Of a stretch of DNA of 30,576 nucleotides, positions 1 through 6,255 are shown in pieces. Under the pieces are notes generated by a model, which searched no databases, had not been told where the DNA came from, and saw nothing but the letters and a program-made list of their open reading frames with translations. The stretch's first letter is position 1. Every line of letters begins with the position of its first letter. Origin of the DNA: a virus; the IMG/VR virus record IMGVR_UViG_3300010430_006937, positions 1 to 30,576 of that record. One strand, 5' to 3'. The position numbers and the translations under genes were made by a program.

Positions 1-99
1 CTCGGGTGCCTCCGCCTCGGGTGCCTCCGCCTCGGGTGCCTCCGCCTCGGGTGCCTCCGCCTCGGGTGCCTCCGCCTCGGGTGCCTCCGCCTCGGGTGC
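1..99. repeat. Perfect 15-nt tandem repeat, about 6.6 copies
   Basis: The unit ctcgggtgcctccgc is repeated without a mismatch from the first base to about 99. On the minus strand it encodes Glu-Ala-Glu-Ala-Pro in the tail of the ParB-like protein. Identity at the DNA level suggests recent slippage expansion. The array is cut by the window edge, so its true copy number is unknown; such arrays also commonly break assemblies. Confidence 0.95.
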
Positions 100-2043
100 G
101 GTGTCGGTCATCCACTGGTCGCGCCGGTAGGCCGCACCGCGCAGGACGGCAGGCAACCAGCGTTTGCCATCGAGTTCCCGTGCGGCGCGGGCGACGGAAT
201 TGTCGTGTGTTGTTTTCCGGATCACGTCCGCCGCCTTGACGGCACCGACGCTCAACGCCGCGTCTGCCAGTTGCGCCTTCGTCAGATGCTGCAGCCAGTC
301 GGTGTCGGCCTGCCAGTGGTCGCGCATGTCCACGTCAGCCGCGTCTGCCAGTTGGGACACGAGATGCGGCATAGTCGAACCGGTGTGCTGGTCGATGCTG
401 TTGCCGGATTTCAACATTGTAGCGACCAGCTTCGCCAGCAGTGCCGCCTTGTCGTGCTGCTGCATGGTGCGAACGGTCGCGAGCACATCAGAGAAGGTCG
501 ATCCGTCAACAGCGAGTGCGGCAGTGCTGGCCGTGTCGTTGAGTTCGCGGAAGGTCTCGCCGCGCGGGCTGTGGTGCAGATTGCCGTTCAAGTGCATGGG
601 CGCTGCGCAATAACCGGGCCTGATCTCGCAGATGATGGTGGCCAGCATCACGTCATATGCGAGGGCGTGGTTTTCGGCGATTGCCATTTTCACGGCGAGG
701 GCGTGGTCGTCCAGGAGTTGCGCGATGACGTGCGCCTTGTAGTCCGTCAATCCGGTTTCTTCGGGTTCCTCGCCGTGATCGGTGACGCTGGCGGCGGGCG
801 GTGCGCTGGACAGTGCCGGGTGGTCAGTGCCGGTGCCGCGCTTCTGATCCGCTGCCATCTTCGCGGCCATCATGGCAGCGTAATCCTTGGGCTTCCACCA
901 GCCACGCTCGACGACATAGCCGCGCCCGGTCTTGTCGTGGGCATGGTGTTGCAGTTCGCGCACGATGATACCAAGGCGCGGGCGCATGTCGTTCCCTTCG
1001 TCGTCCGTCCAGCGCATGTTGCGGGTTTCGATGGCGTCGATCTGGACGCTTATTTCGCGATCCTTGGCGTCGTGCCTCTCTGTCCATTCGGACCAGTTCT
1101 CTTGCAGGTCGTTCCTCTCCTGCTCGAGCTTGTCGATTGCCTCCTGTTCTTCGTCCGGCAGCGGGCCGTGGTCAGGATAGGCGCGTTTCTCGTCGTTTTG
1201 GTCCTCGGTGGCGAACCGGACTTCGGACCATCCCCAACCCTCCGCCTGGCAAATCTCGGCGGCAATTTCTTCCATGGTGTTACGTGCGAGGGTGATAGCG
1301 ATTTTCCTGTCGAGCCATGTCTGTTCCCGGTTGCTGAACAAGTCCGCGCGGATGGTTCCGCCAGCGTCGAGATACGCCTGCTCTGTTGCGATCCGCGCGA
1401 TCGGCGAGGTGGGGCTGAGGTCGTGTTTCGCCAAGGCAAACCGGATGACGTGTTCGGTTTGCTGGCAAGCCCGGTCGATGCCTCCCCATTCCTCGATCAG
1501 ATCGACCTGTTCACCGACGTTCGTGGCAGTGGTGAACGCCTTGGCCTGTTCCATGGTCAGGCGACCGATGCGCAGGGCTTCGCGCAGCGGTTCGGCGAGG
1601 CCAGCAAGGGCGAGGCGCTGGTTGATGTAGCGGGTCTCGGTTCCGAACCGCTTGGCGATGGCTTCGGGGGCGTATCCGGCCACGACAAGCGCGGTGAATG
1701 CCTCGAACTGGTCAACCGGGTTCATCGGCAGCTGGGTGATGTTCTCGGCCAGCGAGATTTCGCGGGCGGTGCCGTCGTCATGCTCGGTGATCTGGCAGGA
1801 GACCACGACCGTTGCCGGGTCGGTGCCGTCCTGCAGCGCGATCCGCTCCAGTGCCAGCAGGCGGCGCTGTCCGGCTGTCACCGCCCAGGTATTGCCATGC
1901 TTGCGCACGGTGAGCGGCTGGATAAGGCCATGGGATCGGATCGAGGCCATCAGCTGCTCGAGGTCGGTGTCAGCCTCGCAGACGCGGGCGTTCATGGCAT
2001 CGACTTCGAGCTGATCGAGGGTGATTGCGGTTATCTTGGACAT
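1..2043 (-). CDS. ParB-like partition/DNA-binding protein, C-terminus cut by window edge
   Basis: The reading frame is open from ATG at 2043 to the window edge (681 codons, no stop), preceded by a good AAGGGA ribosome site. Residues ~1-110 look like a ParB N-terminal domain: an AGQRR motif at 57-61 matches the ParB GERR-type box and EISLAEN lies at 95-101. Residues ~122-150 resemble the ParB helix-turn-helix (YAPEAIAKRFG). The remainder is long, as in the ~650-700-residue ParB/RepB/Spo0J-family proteins of alphaproteobacterial plasmids and phages, including a WLPAVLR-type motif near residue 635. Residues 649-681 are a perfect Glu-Ala-Glu-Ala-Pro repeat. No ParA partner is visible. It is the last visible gene of the leftward operon. 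It may act in partition of an episomal prophage or as a regulator; family assignment is firm, role is inference. Confidence 0.85.
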   Translation of the reverse strand, partial: MSKITAITLDQLEVDAMNARVCEADTDLEQLMASIRSHGLIQPLTVRKHGNTWAVTAGQRRLLALERIALQDGTDPATVVVSCQITEHDDGTAREISLAENITQLPMNPVDQFEAFTALVVAGYAPEAIAKRFGTETRYINQRLALAGLAEPLREALRIGRLTMEQAKAFTTATNVGEQVDLIEEWGGIDRACQQTEHVIRFALAKHDLSPTSPIARIATEQAYLDAGGTIRADLFSNREQTWLDRKIAITLARNTMEEIAAEICQAEGWGWSEVRFATEDQNDEKRAYPDHGPLPDEEQEAIDKLEQERNDLQENWSEWTERHDAKDREISVQIDAIETRNMRWTDDEGNDMRPRLGIIVRELQHHAHDKTGRGYVVERGWWKPKDYAAMMAAKMAADQKRGTGTDHPALSSAPPAASVTDHGEEPEETGLTDYKAHVIAQLLDDHALAVKMAIAENHALAYDVMLATIICEIRPGYCAAPMHLNGNLHHSPRGETFRELNDTASTAALAVDGSTFSDVLATVRTMQQHDKAALLAKLVATMLKSGNSIDQHTGSTMPHLVSQLADAADVDMRDHWQADTDWLQHLTKAQLADAALSVGAVKAADVIRKTTHDNSVARAARELDGKRWLPAVLRGAAYRRDQWMTDTAPEAEAPEAEAPEAEAPEAEAPEAEAPEAEAPE

Positions 2044-2124
2044 GTTAATTTCCCTTCATGCTGTCCGGTTCCGTGCAGGGCGCACGATGGGCCAGCCGTT
2101 GCTATCCGGCTGGCCTGTGATGCG

Positions 2125-2331
2125 TCATGCGTCGGACTGGACCAGCAGTTCGTGCAGGTAGTCGGCGGCAGCGGCGGAGGCGTCGAGCGTTATCGATACC
2201 TCGGCCAACTCGAACTCGGTCAGGCGCGGGTCGTCGGCGGTGCGGACGGTGGCGACGGCGCTGTCCAAGACGGCGACGGCGTTGACCAGTGCCCAAGCCT
2301 GCGCAGTGGTCAGTGTCACGGTGTCAGTCAT
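2125..2331 (-). CDS. Small acidic hypothetical protein (68 aa)
   Basis: This short leftward ORF starts at ATG 2331 with an AAGGA motif about nine bases upstream and lies in the same direction as its neighbours, 81 bases before the ParB-like gene. The product is acidic and rich in Ala, Val and Thr, predicted helical, with no signal peptide or membrane segment. I do not recognise a family. Its place between the DUF2958 gene and the ParB-like gene suggests an early/accessory role, but no function can be assigned. Confidence 0.6.
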   Translation of the reverse strand: MTDTVTLTTAQAWALVNAVAVLDSAVATVRTADDPRLTEFELAEVSITLDASAAAADYLHELLVQSDA

Positions 2332-2367
2332 GGTTCGGGTTCCTTCGGGTGGATGAATGGAGAGGGT

Positions 2368-2727
2368 TCAGGCGACGATGCGGCGTTCTCTGGCGGCGTC
2401 GGTGGCATAGGCGCTCAGGTAGCGGTCGGGCGTGAACCAGTAGTCGCGCTCGATGCGGAGAAGTCCGGGGCCGCGCAGTGCCTCCAGTTCCTTGCGGGAG
2501 ACGTAGCCGAGTTCCGGTTCACCGTGGCCAAGGTCACAGAGACCGAACAGCACATCGGGGTTGGTCGGGTTCATTTCAGAAATCAGCCACGTAGCCGCGC
2601 CCCACGGGCAGAACAGCTTGACGACAGGTCGGCATTCGCGCGCCTTCCCGGTGCGTTCTTCATGCTCGGCGTTGCGTGTCCAGTTCGTGCGCAACGTGGT
2701 TTCTTGTGCCTTCGTGAAAAGCTTCAT
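2368..2727 (-). CDS. DUF2958 family protein
   Basis: This 119-residue protein starts at ATG 2727 with AGAAGGA upstream. It follows the DUF2958 pattern: an N-terminal LFTKAQ segment, a central VVKLFCPWGAATWLISEM stretch (~35-52), then GLCDLGHGEPELGYVSRKELEALRGP (~62-87) and an IERDYWF segment. DUF2958 proteins are small single-domain proteins common on plasmids, conjugative elements and phages, often near ParB-like and antirestriction genes; their biochemical activity is not established. It shares its direction and ribosome-site style with the ParB-like gene, consistent with an accessory operon. Confidence 0.8.
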   Translation of the reverse strand: MKLFTKAQETTLRTNWTRNAEHEERTGKARECRPVVKLFCPWGAATWLISEMNPTNPDVLFGLCDLGHGEPELGYVSRKELEALRGPGLLRIERDYWFTPDRYLSAYATDAARERRIVA

Positions 2728-2748
2728 TGTCTCGTCCTTCTGTTGGGT

Positions 2749-3045
2749 TCAGTCGTCCGCCAAGGCGCGGAGAATGTGGTGATCCGCAAGGGTTTGCGTC
2801 CTGCCGTCCGCCAGCTTGCGAACGGTTGCCAGATGCCCGCCACGGGCAACGAACGTGTTCTCGTACTGGCCAGCCGCCGTGCGCCGAGCGGCCCCGATTT
2901 CGCGCGGCAGCCAAGCGGTGACGATGTGGCGGCGACCGTTCAGCGGGTGCGTAAAGATCGTGCCAATGGGGATGGTTCCGACCGCAACGGACCTGTTGCG
3001 GATCACGGCGCGGCGCTGCCGCTGTGGGGAGTACTGGTGAAGCAT
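2749..3045 (-). CDS. Hypothetical basic protein, first gene of the leftward operon
   Basis: This 98-residue protein starts at ATG 3045 with GGAGA about nine bases upstream and is the promoter-proximal gene of the left leftward operon. The N-terminus is rich in Arg and Gln; the middle reads as a compact beta-rich fold (VGTIPIGTIFTHPLNGRRHIVTAW, ~22-45), and the C-terminus is polar. No signal peptide, membrane segment or known catalytic motif is visible and I do not recognise the family. Being first after the divergent control region it could be regulatory, but that is only positional inference. Confidence 0.6.
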   Translation of the reverse strand: MLHQYSPQRQRRAVIRNRSVAVGTIPIGTIFTHPLNGRRHIVTAWLPREIGAARRTAAGQYENTFVARGGHLATVRKLADGRTQTLADHHILRALADD

Positions 3046-3099
3046 CGTGCGTTGTCTCCGGTGTGGTCAGGGTGCCGGATCATGCCGAACCGACAATTC

Positions 3100-3126
3100 A
3101 TAAATGGGCGACCATTTCCCATTTAT
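3100..3126. promoter_or_regulatory. Perfect inverted repeat, candidate operator
   Basis: The arms ATAAATGGG (3100-3108) and CCCATTTAT (3118-3126) are perfect 9-bp inverted repeats with a nine-base spacer. They centre about 1.3 helical turns apart or more, as for many dimeric repressor sites. A leftward -35-like TTGATA (3129-3124 on the minus strand) overlaps one arm, so binding here could block leftward transcription. No repressor gene is recognised nearby except possibly the ParB-like or first-operon protein. Confidence 0.45.
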
Positions 3127-3159
3127 CAAGAAGAAAATGCGCAATCTATGCCGCTTTTT

Positions 3160-3188
3160 TTGCAACAGACTGAAATCATTAAAATATT
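3160..3188 (+). promoter_or_regulatory. Possible sigma70-like promoter for the late operon
   Basis: TTGCAA (3160-3165) and AATATT (3183-3188) are separated by 17 bases; each matches four of six consensus positions. The predicted start (~3195) would lie only a few bases before the ATG at 3200, giving a nearly leaderless message, which weakens the call. Confidence 0.25.
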
Positions 3189-3199
3189 GGGTGGATATT

Positions 3200-3805
3200 A
3201 TGTCTAAGGACGCACCGAAGCCGCCCGCCGGGCTGTCTGGCATGGCCGCTGCGCTGCAAGGCGTGGTCGCCGGGCAGGACGCGGGCGATGACGAAACGAC
3301 CGGCGGCGAGCAGGTGTCGTTCGCGTTCGCCGAGCCGCCGGAACCGGACGAGATCGGGGCGAAAAGATCGGGGCCAGGACGGCCACCGGGTGCGAAGAAC
3401 AAGACGACGACCGAATGGGCGGACTACCTGAACGCCCGGTTCCGGTCGCCGCTGGTAGGCATGTCGCAGATCGCGGAGATGCACCCGTTAGCGCTGATGA
3501 GTTGGGGATTCGACAGCATCGAGAAGGCTTGCGCGTTCTGGCTCGGCTGCTGCCGCGAGGTCGCGCGATACCGGCATTCGCCGATGCCGATTTCAGCGCA
3601 GGTCGATGTAGGCGGACAGGTCGCCATCAGCTTCTCGGTCGGTGCGCCGCCGGAACCTGGACACGAACCCGGCAGGGTTTCGGATGCGGTAGAGACGACT
3701 TGGGCGACTGTGACGCCAGAAATGGAAGATGAGCAAATTCAAGGACTTAGCCGAAAGATGGCAACAGCGTTGGAAACCAACAGGTTGGAAGAAACAACTA
3801 AATGA
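3200..3805 (+). CDS. Probable small terminase subunit (TerS)
   Basis: This 201-residue protein is directly upstream of the terminase large subunit and opens the late operon. Residues 1-55 are Ala/Pro/acidic-rich and probably disordered. A GRPPGAKNK motif at 60-68 is the AT-hook-like element typical of phage small terminases and their DNA-binding relatives. It is followed by a helical core (~72-128) and a C-terminal tail. TerS recognises the packaging site and hands DNA to TerL. The start at 3200 is preferred over an upstream in-frame ATG at 3104 because the extra 32 residues are Lys/Arg/Phe-rich and encoded by the AT-rich control region; the ribosome site (GGGTGG) is only fair. The role rests on position plus motif, not on a firm family match. 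Confidence 0.6.
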   Translation: MSKDAPKPPAGLSGMAAALQGVVAGQDAGDDETTGGEQVSFAFAEPPEPDEIGAKRSGPGRPPGAKNKTTTEWADYLNARFRSPLVGMSQIAEMHPLALMSWGFDSIEKACAFWLGCCREVARYRHSPMPISAQVDVGGQVAISFSVGAPPEPGHEPGRVSDAVETTWATVTPEMEDEQIQGLSRKMATALETNRLEETTK

Positions 3806-4035
3806 TTGATATTGCTCACACTTTCTACAGCAGACCGGCGGACTTCCTCTCCGCTGTCGTTCGTTCTGCCCGGCAGCGGCCAGCGGCAGCTGGCAGCGCC
3901 GCGCCTCCGCCGAAACCGCCGACCAGCTGCAGGGCTTCGGAAAAGAGGCACCGGGGGGGGGCCTCGGCCTCACGCCTTCCTGCGGGTCTGTGTGAGGATT
4001 TTTCAGTCGTCGGCGATTCAGGAGAGGCACAGTGA
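3802..4035 (+). CDS. Doubtful small ORF bridging TerS and TerL
   Basis: A 77-codon ORF begins at ATG 3802, overlapping the TerS stop (ATGA), and ends at TGA 4033-4035, overlapping the TerL GTG start (GTGA), so it fills the TerS-TerL gap exactly. The product is Ala/Pro/Arg/Ser-rich without a recognisable domain. Against coding: its composition is unlike the neighbours, it contains a nine-G homopolymer (3953-3961), and it spans two hairpins, one followed by a T-run. It may be a non-coding leader for terL rather than a gene. I keep it because both overlaps match the coupling pattern of the operon. Confidence 0.3.
   Translation: MIDIAHTFYSRPADFLSAVVRSARQRPAAAGSAAPPPKPPTSCRASEKRHRGGASASRLPAGLCEDFSVVGDSGEAQ
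3879..3894 (+). other. Small stem-loop in the TerS-TerL gap
   Basis: GCCAGC (3879-3884) pairs perfectly with GCTGGC (3889-3894) around a GGCA loop. It lies in the middle of a GC-rich, repetitive stretch (agcgg/ggcag words), upstream of the T-run hairpin that precedes terL. Confidence 0.4.
3968..4003 (+). terminator. Terminator-like hairpin upstream of terL
   Basis: CCTCACGC (3968-3975) can pair with GTGTGAGG (3990-3997), with one G-T wobble and a 14-base loop, and is followed by ATTTTTC. The form matches a modest intrinsic terminator or attenuator 29 bases before the terL start. If it acts, it would lower terL expression relative to upstream transcription or demand antitermination. Confidence 0.45.
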
Positions 4036-5540
4036 GCGCGAGGAAAACTAGGGGCCTCGCAATGGGGCGTGGGGTAGAGATCAACCTCAAGACGACGGGT
4101 CCGGTGTCGAACGCCTATTTCTGGACGAATGCGCTGCTGGCGGCGATCATCGGTCCGGTCGGGTCCGGAAAGACCTACACCAGTGTTCAGCGGGCGATCT
4201 ACCGGGCGACCCTGATGCCGCGGAACCCTGCAGATGGCGCCAGATACTACCGGCTGGCCGTGTTCCGCCAGGACTACCGGACGCTATGGCGAACATCAGT
4301 TCGGTCATGGCAGCAGATCCTGCCGCCCGACAAGGTCGGTGAATGGCAAGGCGGGCAGAATCAGCCGGCGACGCATGTGATCTCGTTCAATGACGGCAAG
4401 GGCCCGGTCATCATGCAGGCCGATTTCATATCCATTCCGCAGGACACCAGCATCGAGGACGCGTTGCGAGGTTTCGAGGCTACCGATGGCTGGATCAACG
4501 AGATCGACACGGAACGAAAGGAACTTGTCGAAGCGCTGTACGGCCGTCTCGGCAGGTTTCCGCCGGCAAGCTGGGGCGAGAAGCCGCCGCCGCAGCTGTG
4601 GGGCGACATGAACATGCCTGTCGTGACCAACTGGGCCTACCAGTATTTCGTCAAGAGCGATAACCCGGACGTGGCCTGCTACATTCAGCCGGGCGGCATG
4701 GACCCGGGTGCAGAGAACCTGGAGAACCTGCCGGGCGGGCGTGAATACTATCTCCGACAGATGGCGGTGACGACTGACACAAGGCAGGTCAGCCGGATGG
4801 TTCACAACCGTCCCGGATATCCGTCCAATTCCAAGGCGATATACGGCGACTTGATCAACTCCGAGTTCCATGTTTCGAAAGTGAAAATCGCTCCGCATCC
4901 GAGGCTTGCGTTGCGTCTTGGCGTCGACGGGGGACGCACACCGGCCGTCGTGATCCTGCAGTTTCATCCTGATGGTCGGGTGTGGGTGCTGGGAGAAATC
5001 ATCGGCGAGAATGTCGGTGTCGATGCGTTCAGCCTGCAGGTCATGAAAGACCTGCAGGAGAGGTACGGCGGAACCCGGCTCATGCCACCGGAAGGTGCGT
5101 GGCATGACCCCTCAAACGATTTCGCGTCGGCGCAGCCGGGGGTCACAGAGACCGGCGAAGAAGCAACCTGGATGGAAGAATTCGAGAAGCTGACAGGTAT
5201 CCCGTCGCAGTCGGCGCGGGGTGAAAACCGGTTGGTGATCCGCGACCAGGCCATCGAAACCCGTCTGACCAGCAACATCAACGGGCAACCGTCGGTGCTC
5301 ATTGATCCTTCGTGCAACAACGTGATTGAGGGACTCGCTTTTGGCTACCAGACCGCGCGGGTCACAAGCGAGAACAGTGCCAGCAGCAGGCTGAAGAACA
5401 ACTATTCGCATCCGGTCGAGGCCCTGCAATACGGACTGCTGTCCGACGATGCGGAAATCACCGTGCTGTCGGAACGGTCCAACGTGCGGCCGCCTCAAGA
5501 CTTGATCGTGGAGGATGAATATGATCCTCTCGCGTTCTGA
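4032..5540 (+). CDS. terL: Terminase large subunit (TerL)
   Basis: This is the 502-residue packaging motor ATPase/nuclease that translocates DNA into the prohead and cuts the concatemer. The ATPase domain has a Walker A GPVGSGKT at 41-48, a Walker B-like GWINEID at 153-159 and a coupling-type GDMN at 191-194. The RNase H-like nuclease domain has LGVDGG (Asp299), HDPSND (Asp359) and SHPVEALQYG at 459-468, where Glu463 takes the place often held by Asp. The GTG start at 4032 is chosen because GGAGAGG sits just upstream; an ATG at 4062 lacks such a site. Length is normal for the family. The order terS-terL-portal-scaffold-capsid differs from T7 (terminase genes last) and resembles BPP-1-like podoviruses. 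Confidence 0.93.
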   Translation: MSARKTRGLAMGRGVEINLKTTGPVSNAYFWTNALLAAIIGPVGSGKTYTSVQRAIYRATLMPRNPADGARYYRLAVFRQDYRTLWRTSVRSWQQILPPDKVGEWQGGQNQPATHVISFNDGKGPVIMQADFISIPQDTSIEDALRGFEATDGWINEIDTERKELVEALYGRLGRFPPASWGEKPPPQLWGDMNMPVVTNWAYQYFVKSDNPDVACYIQPGGMDPGAENLENLPGGREYYLRQMAVTTDTRQVSRMVHNRPGYPSNSKAIYGDLINSEFHVSKVKIAPHPRLALRLGVDGGRTPAVVILQFHPDGRVWVLGEIIGENVGVDAFSLQVMKDLQERYGGTRLMPPEGAWHDPSNDFASAQPGVTETGEEATWMEEFEKLTGIPSQSARGENRLVIRDQAIETRLTSNINGQPSVLIDPSCNNVIEGLAFGYQTARVTSENSASSRLKNNYSHPVEALQYGLLSDDAEITVLSERSNVRPPQDLIVEDEYDPLAF

Positions 5541-6054
5541 CGCCATTCCCCCCGGCGGACTATTCTGCGACGGCTTCAACATGTCGTCGGTTATCGAGGT
5601 CTGCCGGAACATGCGGGAATGGGATCGCCGCGAAATCTTCGCCCTGCGCGAATATGACAGCGCCATGGATCTGGCCATGGAGATCTACGCGCTGAGGCGG
5701 CAGTTCACGCTTTTCAACATCCTTCGCACGCACGAAGCGGGTCCGGCCGTCGCCGTGTTCGGCGTTGTTCCGCGCCATCCAGGCGTCGCAACGGTGGGGC
5801 TTTTCGCAACACCGGAATTTTCCCGGATCGCCGCGGCGACCGTCTTCTGGATCAGGGAGCACGTGCGCTGGCACCTGTTCCGAAACACGGATCTGCACCG
5901 GCTTGAATGCAAGGTTCTTTGCGGCCACCGGTCGGCGGAGCGTTTCGTCAGGTACTGCGGGGCCAGGTCCGAGGGTATCCGGGCGGCGATTGGGCGAAAT
6001 CGCGAGGACTATCAGGAATTTGTCTGGCTGCGATCTGAACTGGAGGCGATCTGA
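5521..6054 (+). CDS. GNAT-like / DUF2833-type virion-associated protein
   Basis: This 177-residue protein overlaps the end of terL by 20 bases. Start 5521 is preferred to ATG 5515 because GGAGG (5510-5514) lies six bases before it and directly abuts 5515. The fold pattern is GNAT-like: helix-rich N-terminus, strands around AVAVFGVVPRHPGVATVGLFATPEF, a helix with RIAAATVFWIREHV, then LECKVLCGHRSAERFVRYCGA, the segment where acetyltransferases bind CoA. Proteins of this type (DUF2833, similar to T7 gp13) sit next to the portal gene in many podoviruses and are often called acetyltransferases without proof. No clear acetyl-CoA pyrophosphate loop is visible. Confidence 0.6.
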   Translation: MILSRSDAIPPGGLFCDGFNMSSVIEVCRNMREWDRREIFALREYDSAMDLAMEIYALRRQFTLFNILRTHEAGPAVAVFGVVPRHPGVATVGLFATPEFSRIAAATVFWIREHVRWHLFRNTDLHRLECKVLCGHRSAERFVRYCGARSEGIRAAIGRNREDYQEFVWLRSELEAI

Positions 6055-6251
6055 TGTGCATGTTCGGTGGTGGGAAGCAGGATGCGATTGCCGCTCCGCG
6101 GATCAGTTCGGTCAATTCGGAAGACAATCGCCGGGCACAGGATGCCGAGGTGCGGCGGCGGCGCCGGGGTGGCATCGCCTCTCAGATCCTGACGAGCTCG
6201 CAGGGTGTGCAGGCGGTACCGCTGATCCAGCGCGCCGCATTGGGGGAATGA
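6054..6251 (+). CDS. Small Arg-rich phage head protein
   Basis: This 65-residue protein starts at the ATG overlapping the preceding stop (TGATG). It begins MCMFGGGKQ and has a central run of arginines (RRRRR near 35-39) followed by GIASQILTSSQGV. The layout, a Gly-rich start, helix with basic run, and short tail ending near a Leu-Gly, matches a small protein encoded beside the portal in many podoviruses. Its function is unknown; association with connector or head assembly is inferred from location. Confidence 0.6.
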   Translation: MCMFGGGKQDAIAAPRISSVNSEDNRRAQDAEVRRRRRGGIASQILTSSQGVQAVPLIQRAALGE

Positions 6252-6255
6252 CAGA

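Larger units (their letters stand above)
3046..3199. promoter_or_regulatory. AT-rich divergent control region
   Basis: This 154-base gap separates the leftward (ParB-like) operon from the rightward late operon and is clearly more AT-rich than its surroundings, with a T7 run near 3155-3161. It is the only divergent intergenic region in the window and must hold, or sit close to, promoters in both directions. It contains a 9-bp inverted repeat (3100-3126) and a possible sigma70-type promoter for the late operon. Confidence 0.6.

Noticed and set aside
1-99. Possible CRISPR array
   Set aside because: The repeats are directly adjacent 15-nt units with no spacers and are in frame with a coding sequence.
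205-3207. A 1000-codon open frame on the plus strand
   Set aside because: It is the exact antisense of the ParB-like frame and crosses four minus-strand genes with good ribosome sites. Its translation has no recognisable domain, while the minus frame has clear ParB motifs.
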